In this document: positions 8,798-16,946 of the stretch, in pieces
Layout of the letters: every line of letters starts with the position of its first letter
Position numbering within the stretch: the first letter of the stretch is position 1
Assembly (NCBI RefSeq): GCF_026642255.1
Contig: NZ_CP113264.1
Span: 6,386,001-6,450,000, forward strand
From: Streptomonospora nanhaiensis
GTDB taxonomy: Bacteria > Actinomycetota > Actinomycetes > Streptosporangiales > Streptosporangiaceae
Direction: 5' to 3'
DNA length: 64,000 nt
Notes under the pieces: model-generated
Told to the model about the DNA's origin: nothing
Seen by the model: only the letters and a program-made list of their open reading frames with translations
Database searches by the model: none
Program-made: the position numbers and the translations under genes

Positions 8798-9826
8798 TCA
8801 GCCCCGGTACGGCCCCCTCAAGCGCCGCTGGCGGCGCCTCTGGTGCCACCGGGGCAGTCCCTCCCGGGCGAGGTCGGCGGCGCCGATCAGCCCCGCCTCG
8901 TTCCCGAGGGCCGCCGCCGCGACCCGTGCGGTCGGCCGGTAGCCCCGTCCGGTGAGGTTGCGCTCGAACGCCGCACGCGCCGGTGCCAGCAGCAGCTCCC
9001 CCGCCTCGGACACGCCGCCGCCGATGATGAACAGCTCCGGGTCGAACGCCGCGGCCAGATTGGCCAGGCCGGTCCCCAGCCACTCCCCCGCGTCCTCCAT
9101 GAGCTCCACGCACGCCCGGTCGCCCTTGCGCGCCAGCTCGCTCACCAGCGGACCGGTGATGAGCCGGGCGTCGCCCCCGACCGCCTGGTGCAGGGCCCTG
9201 GCCACAGGGGACTCCGCCGCCACCAGCTCCCGGGCCTCCCGGGTCACCGCGTTGCCGCTGGCGTACTGCTCCCAGCACCCGCGGTTGCCGCACTCGCACC
9301 GGTGGCCGCCCGGCACCACCGTCATGTGTCCGAACTCACCGGCCAGCCCGTACCGGCCGCGGTGCAGCCGACCGTCCAGCACCACCGCCCCGCCGATTCC
9401 CGTGCCGAGGTTGACCACCACGACGTGGTCCACGCCCTGGCCGGAACCGGCGCACACCTCCGCCCACGCGGAGGCGTTCGCGTCGTTCTCCACCACCACC
9501 GGCAGGCCCAGCCGCAGCGACAGGGCGTCGCGCAGCGGCTCCTTGCGCCACGACAGGTGCGGGGCGAACAGCACGTTCGCGCGCCGTTCGTCCACGAAGC
9601 CGGCCGCGCCCACCCCCACCGCGCGCACGGGGAACTCCCGGCGCAGCTCCTCCACCGCGGACACGATCGTGTCCTCCACCACCGCGGGGCTCTTGCTCCG
9701 CTCGGGCGTCTCCGTGCGCAGGCGGGCGAGGATGCGCCCGCCCGGCGTCACCACGCCCGCCGCGACCTTCGTGCCGCCGATGTCCACCCCGATCGTCAGG
9801 GCGTGCCCGTACCGCGTGTCCGCCAT
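8798..9826 (-). CDS. ROK family sugar kinase (glucokinase-like)
   Basis: A 342-residue ROK protein. The N-terminal VDIGGTKVAAG phosphate-binding loop, the sugar-binding VENDANASAW, and the zinc-binding HRCECGNRGCWEQYASG consensus are all intact. There is no N-terminal helix-turn-helix, so it is a kinase and not a ROK repressor. It most likely phosphorylates glucose with ATP. I used the ATG at 9826 because MADTRYGHALTIGVDIGG aligns with the family start; the frame stays open 69 bp further up. It is the gene downstream of glmM on the same strand but is separated from it by a strong hairpin. Its stop lies 5 bp from the convergent Uma2 stop. Confidence 0.85.
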   Translation of the reverse strand: MADTRYGHALTIGVDIGGTKVAAGVVTPGGRILARLRTETPERSKSPAVVEDTIVSAVEELRREFPVRAVGVGAAGFVDERRANVLFAPHLSWRKEPLRDALSLRLGLPVVVENDANASAWAEVCAGSGQGVDHVVVVNLGTGIGGAVVLDGRLHRGRYGLAGEFGHMTVVPGGHRCECGNRGCWEQYASGNAVTREARELVAAESPVARALHQAVGGDARLITGPLVSELARKGDRACVELMEDAGEWLGTGLANLAAAFDPELFIIGGGVSEAGELLLAPARAAFERNLTGRGYRPTARVAAAALGNEAGLIGAADLAREGLPRWHQRRRQRRLRGPYRG

Positions 9827-9863
9827 CGTGACCACTTCACCGGTTCCAGGGACCCGCGCCGGA

Positions 9864-9879
9864 GTGGCGGGTCCGCCAC
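9864..9879 (-). promoter_or_regulatory. Inverted repeat upstream of the ROK kinase
   Basis: A perfect 7-bp palindrome with a 2-bp centre (GTGGCGG-GT-CCGCCAC) lies 38 bp before the kinase start codon. It could be an operator or only a GC-rich hairpin. Confidence 0.3.
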
Positions 9880-9885
9880 ACAGGG

Positions 9886-9925
9886 GAACGCGCACCCGGG
9901 CGGCGTCGTGCCCGGGTGCGCGTTC
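9886..9925 (-). terminator. glmM terminator
   Basis: A perfect 15-bp inverted repeat (9886-9900 with 9911-9925) with a 10-nt loop lies downstream of glmM. A second smaller hairpin (GGCCTTCG with CGAAGGCC) is at 9951-9971. Confidence 0.75.
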
Positions 9926-10058
9926 GAGGGGTCGGGGCCGCGCCCCGGCGGGCCTTCGCGGAGCGAAGGCCCCTGGAACGCCCGGGCCGTGTCCCGCGGG
10001 TCGTTCCGGGCCCGCGGCGCGGGCGCCGGGCCCACCGGGAGCACCCGCGGACCACGTC

Positions 10059-11399
10059 CTAGCCCAGTGCGGAGCGGACCACCGCGGCCAGCCGCTCGGC
10101 CACCGCCGTCGCCTGCTCCTGCCCGGGAGCCTCCACCATCACCCTGACCTTGGGCTCGGTCCCGCTCGGACGGATCAGCACCCGGCCGGTCTCACCCAGC
10201 TCCGCCTCCGCGGCGCGTACGGCCGACCACAGCTCCTCGGAGTCCTTCACCCGGGACCTGTCCACGTCGGGGACGTTGATGAGCACCTGCGGCAGGCGGG
10301 TCATGACCTTGGCCAGCTCGGCCAGCCCCTGCCGGCGGTGGGCCATCGCCGCGAGGAGGTGCAGCCCGGTCAGCACGCCGTCGCCGGTCGTGGCGTGGTC
10401 CAGCAGGATCACGTGCCCGGACTGCTCGCCGCCCAGGCCGAAGCCGCCGCGCTTCATCTCCTCCAGCACGTAGCGGTCGCCCACCGCGGTCTCCACCACG
10501 GCGATGCCCTCCCGCTCCATCGCGAGCTTCAGCCCCAGGTTGGACATGACCGTCACCACGAGGGTGTCCTCGGCGAGCCTGCCCGCGTCCTTGGCCTCGG
10601 CGGCCAGGATGGCGAGGATCTGGTCGCCGTCGACCACGCGGCCGTCCGCGTCCACCGCCAGGCAGCGGTCGGCGTCGCCGTCGTTGGCGATGCCCGCGTC
10701 CGCGCCGTGCAGGAGCACGGCCTCCTGGAGCACCTCGAGGTGCGTGGAGCCGCAGCCCTCGTTGATGTTGTAGCCGTCCGGCCGGTCCCCGATGGTGACG
10801 ACCTCGGCGCCCGCCCGGCGCAGGGCCTCGGGGGCGACCGCGGTGGAGGCGCCGTTGGCGCAGTCCACCACGACCTTGAGGCCCTTGAGGCTGTGCGGGA
10901 CCGACGCGAGCACATGGGCGACGTAGCGCTCGGCCCCGTCGTCCGCCTCGCCGACCCGGCCGACCTGGTCGCCCACGGCGGGGGTCGAGGGCACGCCGAG
11001 CATGCCCTCGATCTCCTCCTCCAGGGCGTCCTCCAGCTTCTGGCCGCCCCGGGCGAAGAACTTGATGCCGTTGTCGGGGGCCGGGTTGTGGCTGGCGGAG
11101 AGCATCACGCCGAAGTCGGCGTCCAGCTCGCCGGTGAGGAAGGCCACGGCCGGCGTGGGGAGCACACCCACGCGGACCACGTCCACGCCGGTGCTCGCAA
11201 GGCCGGCGACCACGGCCGCCTCCAGGAATTCGCCGGAGGCGCGCGGGTCCCGGCCGACCACGGCCCTGGGTCTGCGCCCCGACCCGCTGTCCCGGGTCAG
11301 CACCCTCGCCGCGGCGATGGAGAGGTCCAGCGCCAGGGACGCGGTCAGGTCCCGACCGGCGACACCCCGTACACCATCTGTTCCGAACAGCCGAGCCAC
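10059..11399 (-). CDS. glmM: Phosphoglucosamine mutase GlmM
   Basis: A 446-residue protein, the usual GlmM length, converting glucosamine-6-phosphate to glucosamine-1-phosphate for UDP-GlcNAc and so for peptidoglycan and wall polymers. The family start ARLFGTDGVRGVAG, the phosphoserine loop MLSASHNPAPDNGIKFF (Ser near residue 102), the metal-binding DGDADR and the C-terminal RPSGTEPKVRVMVE are all present. The start is a GTG at 11399, with GAAAGGGG about ten bases upstream; the frame is open further up but those residues are not family-like. It follows rplM-rpsI on the same strand, the arrangement found across actinobacteria. Confidence 0.95.
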   Translation of the reverse strand: MARLFGTDGVRGVAGRDLTASLALDLSIAAARVLTRDSGSGRRPRAVVGRDPRASGEFLEAAVVAGLASTGVDVVRVGVLPTPAVAFLTGELDADFGVMLSASHNPAPDNGIKFFARGGQKLEDALEEEIEGMLGVPSTPAVGDQVGRVGEADDGAERYVAHVLASVPHSLKGLKVVVDCANGASTAVAPEALRRAGAEVVTIGDRPDGYNINEGCGSTHLEVLQEAVLLHGADAGIANDGDADRCLAVDADGRVVDGDQILAILAAEAKDAGRLAEDTLVVTVMSNLGLKLAMEREGIAVVETAVGDRYVLEEMKRGGFGLGGEQSGHVILLDHATTGDGVLTGLHLLAAMAHRRQGLAELAKVMTRLPQVLINVPDVDRSRVKDSEELWSAVRAAEAELGETGRVLIRPSGTEPKVRVMVEAPGQEQATAVAERLAAVVRSALG

Positions 11400-11488
11400 A
11401 GGCGACCAGCCCCTTTCGCAAACGGCGCCGCGTCCGGCGCCGGTGAAGTTCAGCGTGGCGCAAGCCACCGGAAAAACCAAAGACCCGC

Positions 11489-11517
11489 ACGCCGCCCCCT
11501 GGAAACGGGAACGGCGT
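11489..11517 (-). terminator. Possible rpsI terminator
   Basis: An imperfect hairpin (ACGCCG at 11489-11494 with CGGCGT at 11512-11517, extra internal pairing possible) is followed on the minus strand by a T-rich stretch at 11471-11477. Confidence 0.45.
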
Positions 11518-11558
11518 ACGGGCCGAAGCTCAGCCGAGCAGGTGCCGGCGCATGAGCA

Positions 11559-12068
11559 CTAACGCTTGGAGAACTGGGGAGCCTTGCGCGCCTTCTTGAG
11601 ACCGGCCTTCTTCCGCTCCACCTCACGGGAGTCGCGGGTCAGGAAGCCGGCCTTCTTCAGGGTCGGGCGGTTGTTCTCCGGGTCCAGGGTCGCGAGCGCA
11701 CGGGCGATGCCGTGGCGCAGCGCGCCGGCCTGGCCGCTGGTGCCGCCGCCGTCGAGACGGGCGAAGACGTCGTAGGCGCCGTCGAACCCGAGGGAGACGA
11801 ACGGGTCCTTGATGGTCTGCTGGTGGACCTTGTCCGGGAAGTAGACCTCAAGGGGCTTGCCGTTGACCTTCCACTCGCCCGAACCGGGGGCGATGCGGAC
11901 GCGGGCGACAGCCGACTTGCGGCGACCGGTACCGGCGCTGGGGCCGGAGGCGGTGGGGACGTAGGCGGCGACGGTCTCGTTGGACTCGCTGGTGTACTCG
12001 GAGGGGAACTCCTCCGGGTTGTCAGCGATCTCCTGCTCGACCTCTTCGATGCCGGTGGGCTCGACCAC
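11559..12068 (-). CDS. rpsI: 30S ribosomal protein S9
   Basis: A 169-residue S9. The conserved core TGRRKSAVARVRI through GIARAL and the basic tail ending KKARKAPQFSKR, which reaches toward P-site tRNA, are intact. The first 45 residues are an acidic, poorly conserved extension typical of actinobacterial S9. The start is a GTG at 12068 with GAGGAAAA upstream. It lies 37 bp after rplM and is co-transcribed with it, as in nearly all bacteria. Confidence 0.95.
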   Translation of the reverse strand: MVEPTGIEEVEQEIADNPEEFPSEYTSESNETVAAYVPTASGPSAGTGRRKSAVARVRIAPGSGEWKVNGKPLEVYFPDKVHQQTIKDPFVSLGFDGAYDVFARLDGGGTSGQAGALRHGIARALATLDPENNRPTLKKAGFLTRDSREVERKKAGLKKARKAPQFSKR

Positions 12069-12105
12069 GGTTTTCCTCGTGCTCTCTGTAAAAGTCTGCG
12101 AACGC

Positions 12106-12555
12106 CTAGGCGGGCTGCTCGATCTTGGTGATGGCGAACGGAACCGGCTGCTGGGCCTGGTGCGGGTGCTCCGCGCCCGCGTACACCTTGAGCTTCTTGG
12201 CCATCTGGCGGCCGAGGGAGCCCTTGGGCAGCATGCCCTTGACGGCCTTCTCGATGGCGCGCTCGGGGTTGTTCTCCAGCAGGTCGACGTACGCCACGGA
12301 GCGCAGACCACCGGGGTAGCCGGAGTGCCGGTAGGCCTTCTTCTGCTCCAGCTTCTTACCGGTCAGGGCGACCTTGTCGGCGTTCACGACGATCACGAAG
12401 TCGCCGGTGTCGATGTGGGGCGCGTAGTACGGCTTGTGCTTGCCCCGAAGGAGCGTGGCAACCTGGCTCGCCATACGCCCGAGCACGAGATCGGTAGCGT
12501 CGACAACGTGCCACTGACGCTGGACATCGCTTGGTTTGGGGCTGTATGTGCGCAC
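12106..12555 (-). CDS. rplM: 50S ribosomal protein L13
   Basis: A 149-residue L13, normal length, recognised from VRTYSPKPSDVQRQWHVVDA, LVLGRMASQVATLLRGK and the conserved MLPKGSLGRQM. It is an early assembly protein of the large subunit. The start is a GTG at 12555 with GAAGG about nine bases upstream. It is the first gene of the rplM-rpsI operon; a good promoter lies about 210 bp upstream. Confidence 0.95.
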   Translation of the reverse strand: MRTYSPKPSDVQRQWHVVDATDLVLGRMASQVATLLRGKHKPYYAPHIDTGDFVIVVNADKVALTGKKLEQKKAYRHSGYPGGLRSVAYVDLLENNPERAIEKAVKGMLPKGSLGRQMAKKLKVYAGAEHPHQAQQPVPFAITKIEQPA

Positions 12556-12767
12556 GATCGTTTGCCTTCGCTTCTTCAGTCGGCTGCCCCATCCCGAAGG
12601 TGGGAAGGGGGACTCGTATACACACCCGCGGTTGCGGGGTGTTTGGCCGGGTGTCCCATGCCAATCACAGGACTCTCCGATGGTGAGTGCGCAGACGATG
12701 GTGCGTGGATCGGCACCCGAATACGGGAGTTCGGGGCCCACGGCAACTCAACGCACAACGACGGGAT

Positions 12768-12797
12768 ATCCTACCTGGCCACCATAGCGCAGGTCAA
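12768..12797 (-). promoter_or_regulatory. Promoter of rplM-rpsI
   Basis: On the minus strand TTGACC (12792-12797) and TAGGAT (12768-12773) are separated by 18 bp, a good housekeeping-sigma promoter. Transcription would start near 12760 and leave an untranslated leader of about 205 nt. That leader contains an imperfect hairpin around 12623-12643. Confidence 0.6.
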
Positions 12798-12852
12798 AGC
12801 CAGCGACAGTGCGGACCGGCAGGACCACGCTCGGCGGGAAGCGCCGGCACGG

Positions 12853-12868
12853 GGTCACATCCGTGACC
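12853..12868. promoter_or_regulatory. Palindrome in the rplM / membrane-protein intergenic region
   Basis: GGTCAC-ATCC-GTGACC is a perfect 6-bp inverted repeat followed by an AT-rich patch with TATTAT at 12880. It sits in the 556-bp gap between the divergent rplM and Pro-rich protein genes. It could be an operator for the plus-strand gene; no convincing -35 box was found. Confidence 0.3.
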
Positions 12869-13111
12869 TCTCCGCCTTTTATTATGCCTTGTGCCGAGAG
12901 TGCTTCGTCCTGCGACCGTCCGCGCGTTGGCTACGCTTGCACCGAAAGGCCGGTCTCCGCCCGGAACGACGGGCGCCGACACGCACCCCAGGAGACGCCC
13001 GTCACGGACGCCGACCCCCCGGGAGCCGGTGCTGACGCCAGAGGGCGCACCAGGCCGTGAGCCCGGTCGACCGCGGCCCGGTTCCCATCCCCAGAGCCTT
13101 CGGAGACTCCC

Positions 13112-14926
13112 ATCAGTACCCATCCGAACCAGCCACAGTACGGACCCGACGGGCGACCCCTCGGACCGGAGGCCGGTGACGGCCAGGACCTGCTCGGATC
13201 AGCGGCCCCCCACGCCGAGGGCCAGCATCCCACACCGGGGCCGCAGCAGCCGCACTCCGCGCCCGCGGGCGGCCGGCCGCCCCTCCCCCCGCAGCCCTCC
13301 CCCCCGCACGCGCGGCCCGGCGGCCCGCAGACCCCTCCCCCGTACCCGCAGAGCGGGCCCCAGCAGGGGTTCCACGGCGGCCAGGGCGACCCCGCGGGCC
13401 GCGGCGGCCCGAGCGGCCCCCAGGAGCCGCCCTACCCCGGCGGCCCCGTCGCCGCGCCCACGGGCGGCCGGCCCCCGATGCGCCCCGGACAGCCGCCGTA
13501 CGGCGCTCCCACCGGCGGACACGTGCCTCCGCACGGAGGCCCCACCGGGGGCCAGGTCCCCCCGCACGGGGGCCCCACGGGCGGCGGTCCCGGCATGGGA
13601 CATCTCACCCCGGGCGGTCCCCACCAGCCCCCCGGCCGGACGCTCCCCCCGGGCGCCCTCCCCCACGGCCAGGGCGCGCCGCCCCTCCCCCCGCACGTGC
13701 AGGGACGGCCCGGCCCGCCCCCCGGCGCCCCGGCGCCCGGACTGCCGCAGGCTCCCGGGCTGCCGCAGGCTCCCGGCACGCCCCAGGGGCCGCAGGATCC
13801 CCGAAGACAGCAGGGGCCCCAGCCGGACTTCCAGGTGACCGGGCAGCCGACGTACGGCGCCCCCACCGGCGGGCAGGTCCCCCCGCACGGGGGCCCCACG
13901 GGCGGCAGTCCGCGCCCGCTCCCCGGCGTGCCGTCCGGCGGCCAGGTCGGCGGCGCCCCCGCGCTGCCGCCGGGCGCGCTTCCGCCCGGCGCGGCCCCGA
14001 GCCCCCAGCAGGCCTTCCAGGCGCCGCCTCGCGGCCCGGGGGCCGGGGAGCCGGGTAGGGGCGACCCCGTGTTCCCCCCGGAGGCCATGGGGGCCACACA
14101 GAACATCCACGCCGTCCCCGCGGCGCCGGGCAGGCGCGACAACCGCCCCCTGTACCGGGACGAGGTCCCCGACGACGCCGGCGTCGACACGGCGCAGTTC
14201 GACGTCCGGGGGATCGACGACTACGAGGACTACGACGACTACGCGTCCGGTGACGACGGCTATGCGGACGCGCGCGCCGGAAAGCGCCGCCTCCTGATGA
14301 TCGCCGGGTTCGCCGCGCTGCTGGTCGTCGCGGGCGGCGTGACGTTCCTCCTCGCCAGCGGCGGGGGGACGGAGTCCGGCGGGGCGAGCGCCTCCGCCGT
14401 CGCGGACGAGTCCGACGACCCGGGCGCGCTCGCGCCGGACGACCTCTTCCCCGAGACCCTGGACGTGGAGGGCGGCACGTTCACCCGTGTGGCCGTCGAC
14501 GACATCGAGGACTGCTCCGCGGGCGCGCACGGCGACTACGGCCAGGTCCTCTCCGACAACGAGTGCCGCCAGCTGGTCCGCGCGTCCTACCTCAGCGAGG
14601 ACGAGGCCCACGCGGTGACCATCGGGGTCGCGGCGTTGCCCTCGGACGAGGACGCCGCCGCCGCCATGGAGGCGCAGGACCTCGTGGGGGCGCAGTGGTT
14701 CGCCGGCCTCGCCGGCGAGGAGGGCACCCCCGCGGAGCGGCTCGGCCACGCGGGCGGGCACGGCAGCAGCGGCCAGTGGGGCCGCTACGTGCTCTTCGCC
14801 CTGGCCACCAACAGCGACGGCTCCGAGGAGGGCTCGGAGGAGAGCGAGTCCGCCACCGAGCTGCGCACCATCGGCGACGGCTTCCTCGACGAGGCGTTCG
14901 GCGCCCTCAGCGAGGACCGCGCCTGA
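13112..14926 (+). CDS. Pro/Gly-rich single-pass membrane protein, apparent ATC start
   Basis: The frame encodes a disordered N-terminal region of about 380 residues rich in Pro, Gly and Gln (repeated GAPTGGHVPPHGGPTGG units). One transmembrane helix near 14290-14350 (LLMIAGFAALLVVAGGVTFLLASG) follows an acidic Tyr/Asp stretch, then an extracellular domain of about 190 residues. The first ATG in frame is at 13478, but the frame is open and coding-like back to 13061. It reads STHPNQPQYGPDGRPLG after an ATC at 13112, preceded by GGAGA at normal spacing. Homologues commonly begin MST, so ATC may replace ATG. From 13112 the protein is 604 residues. No function is recognised; it resembles the many actinomycete proteins with a cytoplasmic Pro-rich tail and small exported domain. 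Confidence 0.6.
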   Translation: MSTHPNQPQYGPDGRPLGPEAGDGQDLLGSAAPHAEGQHPTPGPQQPHSAPAGGRPPLPPQPSPPHARPGGPQTPPPYPQSGPQQGFHGGQGDPAGRGGPSGPQEPPYPGGPVAAPTGGRPPMRPGQPPYGAPTGGHVPPHGGPTGGQVPPHGGPTGGGPGMGHLTPGGPHQPPGRTLPPGALPHGQGAPPLPPHVQGRPGPPPGAPAPGLPQAPGLPQAPGTPQGPQDPRRQQGPQPDFQVTGQPTYGAPTGGQVPPHGGPTGGSPRPLPGVPSGGQVGGAPALPPGALPPGAAPSPQQAFQAPPRGPGAGEPGRGDPVFPPEAMGATQNIHAVPAAPGRRDNRPLYRDEVPDDAGVDTAQFDVRGIDDYEDYDDYASGDDGYADARAGKRRLLMIAGFAALLVVAGGVTFLLASGGGTESGGASASAVADESDDPGALAPDDLFPETLDVEGGTFTRVAVDDIEDCSAGAHGDYGQVLSDNECRQLVRASYLSEDEAHAVTIGVAALPSDEDAAAAMEAQDLVGAQWFAGLAGEEGTPAERLGHAGGHGSSGQWGRYVLFALATNSDGSEEGSEESESATELRTIGDGFLDEAFGALSEDRA

Positions 14927-14943
14927 TCCGCCCGGGAACACGG

Positions 14944-14974
14944 GGAGGGGGCGCCCGGACCGGGCGCCCCCTCC
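14944..14974. terminator. Terminator of the Pro/Gly-rich protein gene
   Basis: A perfect 14-bp inverted repeat (14944-14957 with 14961-14974) with a 3-nt loop lies 17 bp after the stop codon. The remaining 270 bp up to truA are GC-rich and show no gene. Confidence 0.8.
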
Positions 14975-15246
14975 GTCGTCCTCGGCCTCTCCGCCCCCGT
15001 CCACAGCCCGCGGAGCGGGCTTCCCCCGCCCACGGCCCGGCCCTACCGTGGAAAGCGGGGGGATCCCGGGGTCACACCGGCCCCGCTGCACCGCACCGGT
15101 CGCGCAGGCCCCACTGCCCCGCACAGGACGCGCAGGACGCCTGACGCGGCGCCCGGCCGCACCGGACGCCGCACGCCCTGACCGTCCCGGCGGCCCGGCC
15201 GCGCCGCCGGTCCCCGGCCGCCGCGCCCCGTGCCAGGCGCCCCGCG

Positions 15247-16248
15247 TCAGGCCGAGTGCCCCCGGCAGGGCAGCTCGCGCACCCGCCGGGTCGCCGAGGC
15301 CCGCGCCGCCAGCTCCTCGTCCCCGGGGTAGCGCACCTCCTCCAGGCTGAGCCCCTGCGGTCCCACCACGTGCACGGAGGAGTCGCGCACGGCCGCGCCG
15401 AGCACCGTCCCCGGCCAGTCCGCGTCCCGGCGCCCGTCGCCCACGGCCAGGAGCGCCCCCACGAGGGCGCGCACCATGTTGTGGCAGAAGGCGTCCGCCT
15501 GGATCGTCCCGCGCAGCAGGTGGGTGTCCACACGCGCCCACTCCAGGCGCAGCAGCTCCCGGACGGTCGTGGCGCCCTCCCGCTTCTTGCAGAAGGCCGC
15601 GAAGTCGTGCTCGCCGACCAGCCGCGCCGCTGCCTCGTTCATCCGCCCCTCGTCCAGCGGGCTCCTGTGCCACAGCACCGACCGGCGCAGCAGCGGGTCC
15701 ACCCCGTGGGGGGCGTCGCTCACGTGGTACTCGTAGCGCCGGAACAGCGGGGAGAACCGCGCGTCGAACCCCGGTGGGGCCTTCCGGGCCCCGGTCACGC
15801 GCACGTCCTTGGGCAGGACCCCGGCGAGGCGGCGGAGCACCCTCTCCCCCTCGGCCTCCCAGGTGGCCGCCGGGATGTCGGCCTGCGCCACCTGCCCCCT
15901 GGCGTGCACCCCGGCGTCCGTGCGACCCGCGCAGGTCAGTGCCACGCGCGGCAGCCGCAGGACCCTCTCCAGGGCCGACTCCAGCTCGCCCTGCACCGTT
16001 CGGCGCCCGGGCTGCGCGGCCCACCCCGAGAAGTCCGTGCCGTCGTAGGCGATGTCCAGCCGGATCCTGACCGCCGGCTCGGCCCCGGACGCGTCGCCCG
16101 CGCCGGCCTCCGGGGGGCCGGCGGCGCCACCGGCCCCGGCGCCCCCTGGAACACCGGCGCGTCCCGGCTCCTCCGCCGCGGCGCCGCGCGGGGGCTCCCC
16201 CGCGGGCCCGGCCCCGGCCGTCGTCCCGTTCTCGTCCATCACACCCAT
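15247..16248 (-). CDS. truA: tRNA pseudouridine(38-40) synthase TruA
   Basis: The core from VRIRLDIAYDGTDFSGWAAQ onward is a complete TruA, with the catalytic Asp in CAGRTDAGVHARGQV and the conserved RRYEYHV and FCHNMVR segments. It forms pseudouridine at positions 38-40 in the tRNA anticodon arm. Ahead of the core is a low-complexity Ala/Gly/Pro/Glu extension of about 55 residues that is not part of the fold. Either the ATG at 16248 or the one at 16239 could be the start. It follows rplQ, its usual neighbour, but a strong terminator separates them. Confidence 0.9.
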   Translation of the reverse strand: MGVMDENGTTAGAGPAGEPPRGAAAEEPGRAGVPGGAGAGGAAGPPEAGAGDASGAEPAVRIRLDIAYDGTDFSGWAAQPGRRTVQGELESALERVLRLPRVALTCAGRTDAGVHARGQVAQADIPAATWEAEGERVLRRLAGVLPKDVRVTGARKAPPGFDARFSPLFRRYEYHVSDAPHGVDPLLRRSVLWHRSPLDEGRMNEAAARLVGEHDFAAFCKKREGATTVRELLRLEWARVDTHLLRGTIQADAFCHNMVRALVGALLAVGDGRRDADWPGTVLGAAVRDSSVHVVGPQGLSLEEVRYPGDEELAARASATRRVRELPCRGHSA

Positions 16249-16305
16249 CCGTTCAGGCCCACCGTCGGAGGGCGGCGCCCCAGGCGTCCGCCCTCCTGGA
16301 AAACA

Positions 16306-16339
16306 CGAGTGCCCGACCCCCGGAGGGGTCGGGCACTCG
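16306..16339 (-). terminator. Terminator of the alpha operon
   Basis: A perfect 15-bp inverted repeat (16306-16320 with 16325-16339, loop CGGA) lies 46 bp after the rplQ stop and ends the long ribosomal-protein transcript before truA. Confidence 0.85.
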
Positions 16340-16384
16340 GCGAGCGGTCGCACACACAGGTCCTGCCCGCGCGCGCCATCCGCC

Positions 16385-16876
16385 CTACTTGCTCTCGGCG
16401 CTCTTCTCGGCGGCCTCGTCGGTCTCGGCGACCTCTTCGGTCTCCGTGGCCGCGGTCTCCTCGGCGGGGGCCTCGACGGGCTCCTCGACCGGGGCGGCGG
16501 CCGGAGCGGCGGGGGCGTTCAGCGCCTCGACCAGCTCGATGACCGCCATGGGAGCGTTGTCGCCCTTGCGCGGACCGATCTTGGTGATCCGGGTGTAGCC
16601 ACCGGGACGGTTCTCGAAGCGCGGGCCGATCTCGGTGAACAGCTCGTGCACCACGGACTTGTCCGTGATCTTGGTGAGAACCTGGCGACGGGCGTGCAGG
16701 TCACCGCGCTTGCCGAGGGTGATCAGCTTCTCGGCGTACGGGCGCAGACGCTTGGCCTTGGCCTCGGTGGTGCGAATGCGGCCGTGCTGGAACAGCGAGG
16801 TCGCGAGGTTCGCCAGGATGTGCCGCTCGTGAGCGGGCCCGGAACCCAGACGGGCGCCCTTGGTAGGCGTGGGCAT
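16385..16876 (-). CDS. rplQ: 50S ribosomal protein L17
   Basis: A 163-residue L17 starting MPTPTKGARLGSGPAHERHI. The family core ends near residue 115. The rest is an acidic Ala/Glu/Pro/Thr tail, common in actinobacterial L17 and probably disordered on the ribosome surface. It follows rpoA by 70 bp and is the last gene of the alpha operon. Confidence 0.95.
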   Translation of the reverse strand: MPTPTKGARLGSGPAHERHILANLATSLFQHGRIRTTEAKAKRLRPYAEKLITLGKRGDLHARRQVLTKITDKSVVHELFTEIGPRFENRPGGYTRITKIGPRKGDNAPMAVIELVEALNAPAAPAAAPVEEPVEAPAEETAATETEEVAETDEAAEKSAESK

Positions 16877-16946
16877 GGTGTCGTTCTCCTAGTGATGCGA
16901 TCCGCGGCCGCACTCGGCCGTGGACCATGTGGGCGACGAAGGTCGG

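Noticed and set aside
13199..16024. A 941-codon minus-strand frame
   Set aside because: It is antisense to the Pro/Gly-rich protein and out of frame with truA; Gly/Arg/Ala composition is typical of GC shadow frames.
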